DNA of 64,000 nucleotides from Diphasiastrum complanatum (GCA_029204225.1 CM055094.1:8913234-8977233), one strand, 5' to 3'. Shown: positions 1 through 11,846, counted from the stretch's first letter. Notes: generated by a model from the letters alone, not told the origin. Numbers and translations are program-made.

Positions 1-668
1 GCCGAGTCATCAACTTGCATGCAAATTTACCATTCAGGTGTGCATCTTGCAAGGGTGGAGAGAATTGGAGATGCTACTATCTTTGATTTGTTCATAGATA
101 ATGTTAGTAGACATGAAGTCATTTGCCTCTTATCTTTAATATTGATGGTGTTTAGTACTTTATATGACAAAACAATGAAGTTGGATACTTTCCAATCTAT
201 ATTTGTTGTTGATAAAGCAATTTCATAGGATAACTGTTTTTGTGATAGTTTGAATAGTGTCATAAAAGATGAAACATCATTTGTTTCGAAAATCTTTGTG
301 TCCACATGCTTTGTGCATGATCATTCCAATATAAGGACCAAAGATTATCCTACTTCAATGATAGGAATAATGGTAGTGTTTTGCTCTTCAAGTAGAGATT
401 GTAAAATCTACATGTATTCCACCAAAGAAGTTGTCAATGGAGAAAATATGGTATTCCATGAGTGGAAGGCTTACAAACTTGAAGAAGCATGTACGGATTA
501 GCACCTTATCCAAATCATTGATTGATGAATTGGAGTCAAATCAAGAGGAGGAGCAAGCTCAAGATGGAGCCATCAAGGCTCAATCATATGGATCAAGCAA
601 GGCAAGTTGTCTTTGGCAACATTATTTATGCACTTAATAGCTTAATTGATGTATCATCAAGTGAACAA
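1..668. other. Unassigned sequence, no supported gene
   Basis: Short open frames occur on both strands but none shows a recognisable domain, conserved motif or splice-linked continuation. AT-rich composition resembles the decayed retroelement DNA that follows. The stretch ends where similarity to the LTR copy at 1966 begins. Confidence 0.4.
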
Positions 669-671
669 AAT

Positions 672-1190
672 TCTGGATTTCTATTCTCTCCATCCCTATC
701 TCTCTGTTAATCTAGATCCATTCACTAGTTGTTGTAAATACTTGTACAGTCGCATACTCTGCAGAAAGTGTTTCCCCCATTGTTCGGACAACTTTGACTA
801 TTCGGCCATATTCGATTGTTCGGACATCCTCGATAGTTCGACCATCTTGGACCATCTAACCAGATTTGATTATTTGGCCATTCTTGAACAATCGACTGCA
901 ATCTGACTATCGGTGGATCAACAAGTACATTGAATCACGCCCGAACAGAATCTCTAAATGAATCAGATAATATCCAAAGGCAATAGCCAACAACATGTAG
1001 TGCCTTAATCCTTATTGTAATGTACATATTAAACATTCTTTTAATTATTAGCCATGTGTATATATCCAATAACTTTTCAGTTGTTCGGTTTGGACAAGAA
1101 AATAAGATATCGAACATCCAGAGCACAATTGCTTTGTACGTTTGTTCTGATAAAGAGTAGACACTTACAATAATTGTTTCCAGTTGTTTG
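672..1190 (+). repeat. Left LTR copy (partial) of an internally deleted copia element
   Basis: This segment matches 1966-2470 over several hundred bases with many small differences: both start with GGATTTCTATYCTCTCC, share ACTTGTACAGTCGCATACT, a run of TTCGG/TTCGACCATC phrases, and the stretch ending GATCGAACATCC. The match fades near 1140-1190, where copia RNase H-side coding sequence begins, so the 3' part of this LTR and most of the internal region appear deleted. The initial TG is not preserved here (TT), unlike the right copy. Confidence 0.6.
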
Positions 1191-1925
1191 TACATAATCC
1201 CATGGATCTAGGTCTAAAATTATCCAAGGAGCAATGCCCTCAGACCAATGAGGAGAAGGCCGAAATGAAGGGATATCCATATCAATTAATTATCGGATCC
1301 CTGATGTATGTAATGATCTCCACTAGGCCCGATCTTGCATATGCCATGAGCTCCTTGAGCCAATACATGGCCAATCCTGGTATGATCCACTGGAAAGCTT
1401 TTTTTAGAGTAATCAGATATGTACGAGTTACTATTGACCTCTGTATCTGCTATGGTGATGTCAATTCATCCGATATTCATACACTTCATGGATATACAGA
1501 TGCAAATTGGACATGTGATGTCGACACCAGAAGATCGACTTTTGGACTTGTCTTTCTGTTCAATAATGGTCCAATATCATGGAACAGTAAAAGATAAACC
1601 TCTATTGCAATGTCATCTATAGAATCAAAATACATGACAACCTCTCAAGCTACTAAAGAGACAATTTGGTTGAGAAATTTACTGTCTAATATTGGTCTTA
1701 GACAATCTGCTCCAACAATTATTCAGTGTGACAATCAGAGTGCTATTGCATTATCATCAATCCTAGATTTCACTCTAGGATCAAGCACATTGAGATTAAG
1801 TATCACTACTTTAGGAGCAAAATACTCAACAAGGAGGTAAGTCTGAAATTTTATAAAACCCAATACATGGTAGCTGACATATTTACAAAAGGGTTACACA
1901 CAAGAATTTTTGTGCTATCTTGAAT
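1184..1925 (+). pseudogene. Ty1/copia reverse transcriptase C-terminus and RNase H fragment
   Basis: The frame from 1184 reads through the copia RT-RNase H connection: a YQLIIGSLMYVMISTRPDLAYAM segment (the family's usual Y..xxGSLxYxxxTRPDxxxA motif), then LHGYTDANW with the RNase H catalytic Asp, and RRSTFGLVFLFNNGPISWNS. A stop at 1595 interrupts it; it resumes at 1610 with SSIESKYM and TIIQCDNQSAIAL, the next RNase H block. A decayed LADIFTKxL-like tail follows to about 1910. No gag, protease, integrase or RT palm motifs remain upstream. It is a non-functional remnant between two LTR copies. Copia assignment is confident. Confidence 0.85.
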
Positions 1926-1965
1926 TTGAAGATCAAGGCATTCAAGGATCCATATTAAGAGGAGG

Positions 1966-2713
1966 TGTTGGATTTCTATCCTCTCCAGCCCTATCTTTCT
2001 GCTAATCTAGATCCATTCACTAGCTATTTTAAATACTTGTACAGTCGCATACTTTACAAAAACACACTTGTTTTATGTAGAAATACAAAAGAATCAGTGA
2101 CAATATTTCCCCGATTGTTTGGAAACCTTCGACTATTCGGCCATCTTTGATGGTTTGGCCATTCTCGATAGTTCGACCATCTCGGACCATCTGACCAGAT
2201 TCAATTATTCGGCCATCCTCGAACAATCGACTGCAATCCGACTATCGGCGGATCAACAAGTACCTTGAATCACACCCGGACAGAATCTCTAACTGAATCA
2301 GATATTGTCCAAGGCGACTGCCAATAGCACGTAGTATCTTAATCCTAATTGTAAAGTATAGATTAAACATTCTTTTAATTAGTTAGCCATGTGTATATAG
2401 CCAGCAACTTATTAGTTGTTCGGTTGGACAAGAAAATAAGAGATCGAACATCCAAAGCGTAATTGTTCTATTCTTTATCTCTATTATCACAAAGTATTGT
2501 TTTAGGAAGAACATGACTCTGACTGCATTCAAACTGCACCTATTCGTGATTGAATAATCAATGTTCCAGTAATCTAGGTCATGTATATTGTGATTGAATG
2601 CTCTTTTTTTATTCATGTTCAGATTCTTTCTTGCTAGCAGATAAACTTATTCGTAGATTGAATTATTTTGTATGACTGATAGTTTGAATTGATTTGTCGC
2701 TCTAATTTCCGCA
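1966..2713 (+). repeat. Right (3') LTR of the same copia remnant
   Basis: A purine tract (AAGAGGAGG, about 1957-1965) sits directly before TGTTGGATTTC, the expected polypurine-tract/LTR border. Similarity to 672-1140 supports the LTR call. The right end is placed at TTTCCGCA (2713) because it ends in CA; this end is a guess as the left copy is truncated. Confidence 0.6.
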
Positions 2714-3178
2714 CCTACCACGCTTCTGCAAAGCTAAATCTAAAACCAATCTCATTAATTCATGGCTATGGAATCGATTGCATTGATCCAGTGACTTCGA
2801 AGCTGTGATTAAGTGGGCAGACCTCAAATTATCAAAGTCGGTCTGAATACGATGGACGTAGTTGCATGCACCAAAGATTTTGCACTCGTTTTCTTGTGTC
2901 GCAACACGCAGACCTTGCAATCCCAATACAAAATGTCTTGAAATTCATAGCTTGACATGATGTTTAGCTTTGAAGTGTGCTACATGTATATAGACACAAT
3001 AATGGAACATCATGTAAGAGATCCTTTAAGAGGTGGTGAAAGATCCTTCATGGACATCATTCTCTACTGGAGTCTCAAAAGTTCCTTGTTTGTAGCTGGA
3101 TTTTTTAAGACACTTCTAAAGTATTCATTCATCAAGCAAAGAGAATTGTAGATAGATCAAACTAAATTTGAGGAGGAG
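2714..3178 (+). other. Retroelement 3' tail with polypurine tract, no intact gene
   Basis: Positions 2957-3150 resemble the tail before the LTR at 5048: both have a 'GGACA(T)CATTCTCTA'-type phrase ahead of a purine tract. The tract GAGGAGGAG ends at 3178, directly before an LTR-like TG start. No conserved domain can be read. Confidence 0.45.
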
Positions 3179-3867
3179 TGTGAGAAATTGTCAAAAAAAT
3201 TGACAAATTTAGCTTGATTAAACTATGTAAATTAGTACATAGGTGGGTCCCACACATGTGAGTCCATCTTGCCACATGTGTAGGCTACCCTAGATAGGTT
3301 AGATATCATTCATAGGATAAGTTAAGTTTTTTTGGTCATAATTCCTAGATTATAGGATCAAATTCCTTGAATCATGGAGGTGGATAACCAACCTAGCCAC
3401 CAACTTGGCAAAACTTTAGGGTTAGGTAAGATTGACAAACTAGGAAAAAAATGGTCAATCATCTTCCTTATTACATGCTGGATTTTCACCTAACTTGAGG
3501 TGGGGAAGAGCTTATTATACATACAATCCATCATTCCATAGTGAGGAAATAAATTTTTTTGAGCAAATTGGCAATCTTGAGTTTTCTACACGTTTGACTT
3601 GAGTTTTTGTGAATGCTTTGGTATCTAAACTTGATTCCACTTAATATCTGATAATAGGCTGTACTGGAGTCCATACCACACACGTGTGGGGTCGGAATTC
3701 CATGTTTGATCAACAATTTTGATAGCTCTTTATTGTGGTATCCAATAATGCTTTTCTAGATCAAGATCTTGTGACTAGTTTTGCAATAGATAGGTGAATC
3801 AATCAATCAATCACTCTTGGGGCCTTATGTAGGTTCATTTATGGTCCTTTGTACTGTACTTTCAACA
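3179..3867 (+). repeat. Copia-type LTR, 689 bp
   Basis: It begins TGTGAGAAATTG after a purine tract and ends CTTTCAACA. The 3' portion (about 3600-3867), including an AATC-repeat and CTTATGTAGGTTCATTTATG, is found in inverted orientation at 55113-55385, where it is followed by a tRNA-Met primer-binding site. That inverted copy fixes the LTR 3' end at 3867. The LTR contains several CACATGTG/CACACGTGTG palindromes (near 3252, 3283 and 3679). In this copy the primer-binding site and gag are missing: integrase sequence follows almost directly. Confidence 0.75.
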
Positions 3868-5047
3868 TTTTGTTCATACCACATTCGGACATACATATTA
3901 TGAGTAGAATTAAAGATGGTGGTGCTAAGATGTATGTCACATTTATTGATGACTTTAGTAGATATACTTGGGTATATCTCCTAAAGAGCATAGATGAGGT
4001 ATTTGATGGTTTTGTGAAGTTCAAAAAATGCAAGGGAGAACCAATTCAACACCAAGATCAAGTGCTTGAGGAATGACAATTTTGAGTTCTAAGAAGATCC
4101 TCGAGGCAAAGACAAAAACCATCAAGGCTCACATATGATGAGAACGGTAAGCAAATTGTTGAGGGTACAAATTTTGCTTTCCTAACTTCTTTTGATTCAT
4201 CTTATTGTGTAGATAATGATATGGATTTCTTCCTGGAATAGATGTCACTAATAGATCTGAAATTTTTTTCTTGAGCAAGGGTTATGATGGTGTTATGGAA
4301 GATCAAGAGGTTGATCTTAATGAGCTTCATCAACACCAAGATAAAATTGGCAATTTGGAGCTTGTCAAATGCATTGAAATGGAATCCAATGGTCAAGGCG
4401 CTAAGGATCTATTTTTGCAAGTTATTGAATATTCAACTAAGGTCAAAGGAACAACAAGAAAATGTGGTTCTATCTACCTTACTTATCTTAGTTCATGTTT
4501 GAGCAATGTCATGTCAATATGTGAAAATTGTCAAGTTTTGGTGAATCTATGTGCATTTTTTTTTGTATAAGATAGATCTTAAAGATGGACTCATACTCCT
4601 TGATAGTTTTGTTCATGCAAATGGAGCTGGGATAGCATCATTTTTGCACTCATTATATCATAGGTTTCCAAGTATTGGTGTATGGCAAGGTGGCAATGGA
4701 GGCTCATTCATGGTGTTTTTTGGTACATATATCTCACATGAGGTGGATTATGGATGAAACAAGCAAACCAACATTCATGATTTTGTTTTCAATCACGTTT
4801 GCTGCAATTTTTTTTAGAGATATAAGAGGTGGAAGCATGGAAGAACCCATTCATTATGATTCTATATTACTCTTCATGTTGTTTTTGCATCTTGATATGT
4901 AAAATTGATGTAAGAAATAGTGAAGCGTCCAATATGGACACTATTCTCTATATCAATTATGAGCTCAGAGAAAAAGACTTATTCATAAACATAGATCACA
5001 TCTTGGATTATGTTCTGAATTTATGCTAAAACTAGTTGAAGAGGGAG
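3868..5047 (+). pseudogene. Decayed copia internal region with integrase core fragment
   Basis: The frame around 3930-4040 reads YVTFIDDFSRYTWVYLLKS, the integrase catalytic-core strand with its Asp-Asp (FIDDFSR) motif, followed by VFDGFVKFK. It breaks at 4076. From 4080 to 5030 only disrupted frames are seen, and the region closes with a purine tract (GAAGAGGGAG) immediately before the next LTR at 5048. It is an internally deleted element bounded by the LTRs at 3179 and 5048, although these two LTRs are only distantly similar and may come from related subfamilies. Confidence 0.65.
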
Positions 5048-5694
5048 TGTGAAAATTGTCAACTAGTTTTCTACTTTACTAGTTAGTTTGGCAATTTGAA
5101 TCTAAATGCGGCCAAATTAGCAAATAAACTTCACGTGGTTGGTTCACACATGTGAAAGTAGAGTACATGACCAATTTTAAAGTTGGGTCCAAGTTCATGG
5201 ATGGTTACTTAGAGAAGTTTATTTTTAGCTTTAATTTGGCAATTTTGGCCAATATGACTATTTTAGGGCTAGTTTTGAATAAACTTGGCCAAATGAGAGA
5301 GAGTCATCACTCTTAACTATAAATAGTAGGTAGGTCATGGAGAATGTAGAACATAAGTGGCATTCCACTTTTGGAAGGCTTGGAGTCAAGACTATCTCAT
5401 TATTTTTGGGTGTCTTTTACTTGTGAGTAGAATACTTGTTGTAAGCTTGATCTATCTAAATTGGAGAGCAATAATAAACGATTTGTTGCTGTTTTATGGC
5501 CTGTTAACAGAGAATTGGATCAAATCTTTTCATATGTTGAACAGCTTTTGATTCTATCTTGCTTTGGTAGAGTTATCTTTATCAAACTAGAAATTCTACG
5601 TGTAGAATTGGCTACAAATTTGACATTTGTTTTTGTGCATATTCTATTGTGCTTAGATCTATATTTAGGATCATTTTAGATCTTAAATTTTGAC
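5048..5694 (+). repeat. Copia-type LTR following a polypurine tract
   Basis: It starts TGTGAAAATTGTC after GAAGAGGGAG, paralleling the LTR start at 3179, and is proposed to end at AAATTTTGACA (5694). It contains CACACATGTG near 5137. The 3' end is inferred from the terminal CA and has no second copy here to confirm it. Confidence 0.5.
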
Positions 5695-6430
5695 ATACCC
5701 TTGGGGATGATTTTGCAAGAAGTGTTCATAATGGTAAGGGGACGGAAGTCAGGGAGAGGGTGCTTGGGGAAGGGTTTGACTAGCTCTTAAAAAGGAAGGA
5801 AGGCAAGGAAGCAGAGGAAGAGGCTTGATGAACCAGGTCAAGGAGGTGGGGGCCGAGAAGAGACCAAAACCGGATAGGATTCGGACACAATTCCGTCAGG
5901 CCAGGCCATGGGTTTTGTCTAGAGGGAAAGAGAGAAGCACAACGTGCTAGAGAGAAGGGAGCATCAAGAGAAGAGATTGCATCTAAGCTCCTGAACCGAA
6001 CCAAGATCCAATAACTATGAACACGTAATGCCTTGTGCTCAGGTGTCCTTTGTATTTTGGGACCACCTCCAGGAGCATAATGTCCATCCAATTTTCTCTC
6101 TCCTAGGAATCTGTCATTCTCTCTCCTCTCTCTAGTGGAAGTGGAATTCACTTTCTCTCTCCTTCTCTCCTCTCTCCGGTGGAATGCACGTTCTCTCTAT
6201 CCACATCCACATTCCACCACAAACGTAAAAAAATTTGCGAAAAAAAACGGCAAAATACTGAAAAAAAAAAAAAAACTGGTCCACGCGTACGGCCGTACCG
6301 TACGGCCAAAAAACGAAAAAAAAACTTCTCACAATGGCATTACGTAGGGGAAGGCCCGAAGCCCGAAGCCCTCGGGCCTTCTTTGCTGGTCGGGGCCTGG
6401 GACCTCCCAACAAGGAAGGCCCTCACCCCC
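5695..6430. other. No gene; GC-variable sequence with palindromes
   Basis: A 123-codon minus-strand frame (6151-5780) has no recognisable motif and low-complexity Ser/Arg/Leu content, so it is not called. Near 6283-6303 there are overlapping TACGGCCGTA and CCGTACGG palindromes. CATTACGTAGGGG near 6332 is an approximate inverted match to CCCCCCACGTAATGG near 6425. Confidence 0.4.
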
Positions 6431-6432
6431 CA

Positions 6433-6663
6433 CGTAATGGATACCTGTGGCATATTATGCCCATTTTCAAATAAATTAAAAAGCAGAAAATGCATGCATT
6501 TTTTTCAAAGGCAGATTCTGCTTTTTTTTTTTGCCTGTCTGTGCCCGTCCGTACGGATTCCGTACAACTGCCACATGGCACATTTTGTGTTGGTCAGTCA
6601 AAGTCAAACCTGCCTATTATGCTTCGTAATGTGCTTTTGAAAAAATTTCAGGTATCCATTACG
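6433..6663. mobile_element. Small element with perfect 15-bp terminal inverted repeats (MITE-like)
   Basis: CGTAATGGATACCTG at 6433-6447 is the exact reverse complement of CAGGTATCCATTACG at 6649-6663. The 231-bp interior is AT-rich, non-coding, and has poly-A and poly-T runs. Size, perfect TIRs and lack of coding capacity fit a miniature inverted-repeat transposable element. I could not see a convincing target-site duplication. It lies roughly 450 bp upstream of the glyoxalase I exon 1 candidate. Confidence 0.6.
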
Positions 6664-6664
6664 C

Positions 6665-6845
6665 AATGGAAGGAGCCGGACAAAGGCCATTCTGCCCGAT
6701 TCGACTTTCCAAAAAAAATTTAAGCTTGTTACGTATTATGGAAGGAGCCGGGCAGAAGCCATTATGCCCGGTAAGGATTTCCAAAAAAATTTGGGCGAGT
6801 TTGGAAATCCTTACCGGGCAGAATGGCTTTTGCCCGGCTCCTTGG
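6665..6845. repeat. Foldback hairpin plus a third diverged copy
   Basis: The arm at 6742-6782 and the arm at 6803-6843 are inverted repeats of 41 bases with only two mismatches, separated by a 20-base loop; both centre on GGAGCCGGGCA / TGCCCGGCTCC. A third, more diverged copy in the same orientation as the left arm lies at 6665-6718. A transcript through this region would form a long stable stem. It sits immediately upstream of the putative glyoxalase I promoter. Confidence 0.75.
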
Positions 6846-6908
6846 TAACATGTGCGCATTGGTGGCCATGGCACACTCCTATTGACTTTACTATAGTACC
6901 TTGGATAA

Positions 6909-6925
6909 TTTATGTATACATATAC
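6909..6925 (+). promoter_or_regulatory. Possible TATA region of the glyoxalase I gene
   Basis: An AT-rich TATGTATACATATACA stretch lies upstream of a CT-rich segment (6940-7000) typical of plant 5' UTRs and about 180 bases before the preferred start codon at 7102. It is the only reasonable TATA-like site near exon 1, but there is no transcript evidence. Confidence 0.35.
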
Positions 6926-7101
6926 AACAATCCCCCCTTATCCTTCTCTTGTATGTGTAAGGTCTCTTGTCTTCTGTTCTCTTCTCTCCTCTCAAAAGGT
7001 AAGGCCTCTTCCTCGTGTTCGTCTGTATTTTCTTCTGCTCTGATTCATGGCTGTGGATGCTTGATTGTATAGCCTCCGTTGCCTTTGCCTTTTCCTTCCT
7101 T

Positions 7102-7275
7102 ATGGCAGCACCGTCTCGTTTTGCATCCCTTGCTCTCCCTCTCGCTCGCTTCAGCGCTCGTCTTCGCACACCTTTACGCCTTGTGTGTGGATCTTCGCTC
7201 CATATTCAGCATGACCACTCCTCGCAATCCAATGGAAGAGCGGCTTTAAGATTTTCGTCGCTGTTTCCTGATCAT
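7102..7275 (+). CDS. GLX1: Glyoxalase I exon 1 candidate: organelle-targeting presequence
   Basis: The frame starts [21 protein letters not shown] and continues with many Arg/Ser and almost no acidic residues, as in mitochondrial or plastid transit peptides. Ending at 7275, before GTGTGATCC, it is phase 0 and joins in frame to exon 2 at 8359 (starting VRHTCK). An alternative in-frame Met is at 7057, and a five-codon upstream frame starts at 7045. The donor is weak. If this exon is not used, translation would begin at 8401 and give the shorter cytosolic form. Confidence 0.5.
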
Positions 7276-10200
7276 GTGTGATCCCTTTTGTTCTTTTGGC
7301 ATTGGTTTCATATAATTTCCAGGATTTGATTTTATTTCTTGAATTTTAGCAATTGAAATGCCATAAAAATCGCATTGATCAAAATACCATTTCTTGCTTT
7401 ACTCAACTTTTAACGGGCTGAAATCACTTTTTTTTTTCTGTCTATATTCTTTGATGTGATTGCCTGAAGTTAATCCGCTTTCTTACAATTTATCAATTGT
7501 AATGAGAAGAATCACATTGTCAACGTATCTGTATCATTTTCTGCTTTCGCCGCATGCTCTTTCAGGTTCGAACATTATGAATGCAATAGGACCTTGTATT
7601 AACGAGGATGGGATAACAGCGAGGGTTTTTGGCTTTACTATAATTTTCATTTTGTGACATTTTAACATTAGAAACTCGTGGATATGCAATCATCACTATC
7701 TTCCATTAACAATAATGTTTAATTGATAGATCTCAATCAGCGTATAAAACAAATAATAAATTTTTTATATAATAGTATTAGTACTGATACAAATATTTTA
7801 CTTTAACTTCCATTGAGGGAATGCCTACAGGACATACACGATGTAAACAGGTGGAGCCTGGAGCTACGCTAATGCTTCCGAGATATAAAAAGCTGCACAA
7901 TTATGGTCCTCGTAATCTAGAAACTCTGTAAGACTAGTCGGTCATATGAACGAGAGACTGATTGTAGTATTTGAATCCTATTTATAAAACCACAGGGGAG
8001 TGGACATTTTTTTAACTTTTTAATTGATTTAGTTAGTGTTAATGGCAGTTTGCTGCCCATATGCCGTTAGTGTCACTGGCTACCAGTAATGTGACAGGGT
8101 TGCCGCCCCATTACACCTCAATCTGTTATCGCAAGTCTCAAGGTTATTTCTCTGATTTGGTTTCTTTCATTTCTCCAAAAGAGCTAATTGCAGGTGGGGT
8201 ACACCCCTAAACATCTAACCATGCCCTTTCAATTCTGTTAGGGGGTCTCAAAAACTACTCTGTTTCGTGCGCACTAACTTGATGCACTAATTTGGTTCGA
8301 TAACTGCAGGTGGGGCAGCGAGAGCACTTAAGTACTAACTGGAAGTTGCTAATTGCAGGTGAGACACACCTGCAAGACACTTTTGAGCTCCACAACAACT
8401 ATGGCACAAAGTTCCAGAGAATCTAAGGAGGTCAATTCAGGGCTCTGCGAGACTCCTGATGAAGCAACCAGAGGTTACTACATGCAGCAGACTGTAAGTG
8501 TTAAAAGTTTTTGCAACCTTCATATATGCTTAAAATCGAATTTTGGCTCAAAAGCCTATGTCCAGGAACCAACAGGGCTTGTTATTATAGATATATCACA
8601 TATCCTGGACACAACATTGATGTATTCACAATTATAGATGACTGAAGCTAACTGTGTGTTTTACAAATCTATCCGCTTTCAGAAGATGTTAAAGCTAGTA
8701 AAGCTAGTCATCTCTGGTCCTGATAAGACTCATCTTTTGGTGATTACAACAGGCGACTTTGTATGGATGCTTGACATTAGATAGCTTGCTTCTTTCTTTT
8801 TAGGTTCTCCCAAATGCACAATATGTCCTTTGCAGATTCCCATTCAAAAAGCTCATTTGCTGCTTTTCTTGACTCACTGCAGATGCTGCGCATTAAAGAC
8901 CCACAAGTCAGTTTAGATTTTTATACACGGATCCTTGGCATGATGTAAGACTGGAATTTCCCTTTCAGATATGAATCTAGGTTGGCGATATTGTACATAT
9001 CTTTATAACTATTTCTTTTGAACCACAATGGCTGTTTTGTAAGATGTCATGATGTGTTGTCCTTTTCTCAGAATGAGAATCCAATATGGAAACTGCAAAT
9101 AGGGAATCCTTTGCATATCTGCATATTACCTTGTGGTCCATATTATCTTGAATGGCCGCCTGCACCACATGTGCAGTGTGAGAAATGACCTTCAGAACTC
9201 ACTAAGAGGAAAGAGGGTCTTGATAATGGCAGCTGCCCTAATAGACACAAAGGATGGCAGCTATTCATAAAAGTGAAATTGGGTAGTCGGAACTGTTTTT
9301 TATTTCTGGTCGGTGAACAACTACTCTTAATGGTTCACCATTGTTCGTCAACGTAACTCAATAGTAAGTTTGATCCACCCCACTCCTTGCTATCTAGCCC
9401 TTGGTCACATTTTGACTAGGTCTAGATTTGATTGCTAGATCCATGTCAATCATCCTTAACCTTTTTGGAGATTGACCAATCTCCAAATGGGCTTATCGGT
9501 TATTTGCTTCTAAAGCAGGTGAGGCGAGATCCTTGGCCCAATATATCAACTATTCTATGGAAGTCATCAATCCTCAATGATTGTCAAAACTTTTTGACTT
9601 CTGGTGACTCCCTCACATGGAATATGGCATATAACATTAGGAATATTTTCCGATTGATGAGATACTCTTTCAGCACTTGATCCCTGCAGTCATCCATGTC
9701 TCTGGAGTAAGATCTAGTACTTGCTTATGTTTATGATGTGACTTATCTTGTTCTTTTCAAAATAAGTAGTCCTTTGACTAGCTTATCACTAGCATGCAAG
9801 CATTTCTTCAATTTTGTTTAGAAAAAGATTGCACATATTGTACATCTAGATTGATTTTCTTTCAGACGATCCATGGTGCACAATTTGTGGGTGTTAGCAT
9901 GATACACTTTTTTGTTTGTAACACCATGTCGAGCTGTTGTGTACTTGGCTTAAAAGTCCCAAAATGCACGCAAGACTTGCCTTGGTGACACTCCATGGAC
10001 CAACCTTGATGTTCCAAAAGATTATGTTGAAAGTTCTAGTTTTGTAATGCTTTATGGTGAGTTGGTTACCTAATCGCATATTATTTATGTAGCCAATAGA
10101 ATAAATGTTATAGTATATCAATGTTTCAGAACAAAATATAATCATTGCGGTTATAGATAATATGTAAGCTAGGAGGAAAAGAATATACTTAGTGAGTGAA

Positions 10201-11771
10201 AAAATTACATGGAAATGGATAAAATGTTGACAAAAGAGAAAAATTGGTCCCAAAACTTGAGTTGCAAGAGTAACGACCTAGAAACATCTCCTATGATGGG
10301 AACAATCCCCCATGGTCCCATGTTGGGAGGTAGGTGGGAAGGTTATTCCCCTGTTCCTAGGAGTGGTTGCAAGGAGCAACTTGGAGGCAGGCCTCAACCC
10401 GCCCTAAATCTGCTTATTCTAAGAGGCGCTTGAAGTTTTTAAGCATTTTGACTTTTCCTATTTTTGAAATGGTATTAAAAAATACTACGACTCAAGAGTG
10501 CATGGAATGGGAGTTGAAAGTTGAAAGTGCTGGAGTTTGCCTAAACTCTTTGTCCAAAACGCTGTTTAAAGTTGTCAAAGCTAGCTGAAAGACTGAATGG
10601 CCATAGCTTAATAAGTTTTGGTTTTGGATGGAAAATATTGCAAGACGTCAGCCATGCTATGTCTGTAGGAAATAGAAGCCTAAGGATCCAGGATCTTAAC
10701 TATTCAATCACACAAAGCATTCTCAAAAGAAAGAGAGAGATGGCTAGAAACCCTCTTGTAGAAACTCGTGGACAGCCAAGGAGAATAGTCAGTATTGCTT
10801 ACAAAAGTGTCTCATACAAATGGGATGCACACACATATATATATATAGTCCAAGATGACTATCTAACTTCATGACTATTGGCTATCCAACTGCTTGACTA
10901 TTGGCTTTCCAACTACTTGACTATTGACTATCCAACTTTCTATAAGTTACATAGAAAGAATAAGGTACCTCCAATATGTCAAGTTGGGGTACTTAATGTC
11001 ACAATTAGGCCTAGTGGACCCATGAGTTCCTACCAAGTTAATTTCATACTAACTTAGCTAACTCTAAGCTTAGTAGGCCTAATATAATAAATGACCATGG
11101 TTACACAACTCTCGACCTTTTGGGTCAAAGTAACCTATGGTAATGTAAGCAATTCCATTTACATTCCAACAGTGTCCTCTACAAAATAGTCCTAAATGAA
11201 GAGGGGTCAGGATCATTCGTTTTTGTGAACAAGAACAAGGAGAAAATTGTGTTGGCATTGGACTTCCAGGCAGAGACACTGGGAATCTTTGGCTATGGAT
11301 TAGCTACCCCTACCCTGGGCCACTGGAAACTCAAAGGAGCACCCGTAAATTGCAAATTGTCTCAAGATAGATATGAGTGTTACAACCAAGTACTACTAAA
11401 AAGATTAAAGTAGAAGTGATGGAGAATGAGTGCATCTGCCCATATGTGCAAGCAACAAGATCACCAAGTGAAGCAGCAAAGAGAAAGCAATAGCCTCAAG
11501 AAAGGTAGAAGAGAATACAAAGTGAATAGTGATGACGAGCCTATTTACGTCGACAGGATTTTTAGTGATAATCCCAATCATTTTAAGCAACTTAATCATA
11601 CTGCGAAAATGTACTATGAACGATCTGCTACGAGAAAAAATAGAAATAGGAGAAGAATTTGTAGATCACCAAAATGAAATGGTGCAAATAAAGCAAAACA
11701 GCTCCCATAGAAAGCAAGAGTAGAGCAAGCAGCCAATTCTGTTTCTTGCCCTTCTCTCATTGCAACACAGC

Positions 11772-11846
<75 letters not shown>

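Noticed and set aside
5780-6151. 123-codon minus-strand frame
   Set aside because: No domain, low-complexity Ser/Arg/Leu content, and no splice-linked partner.
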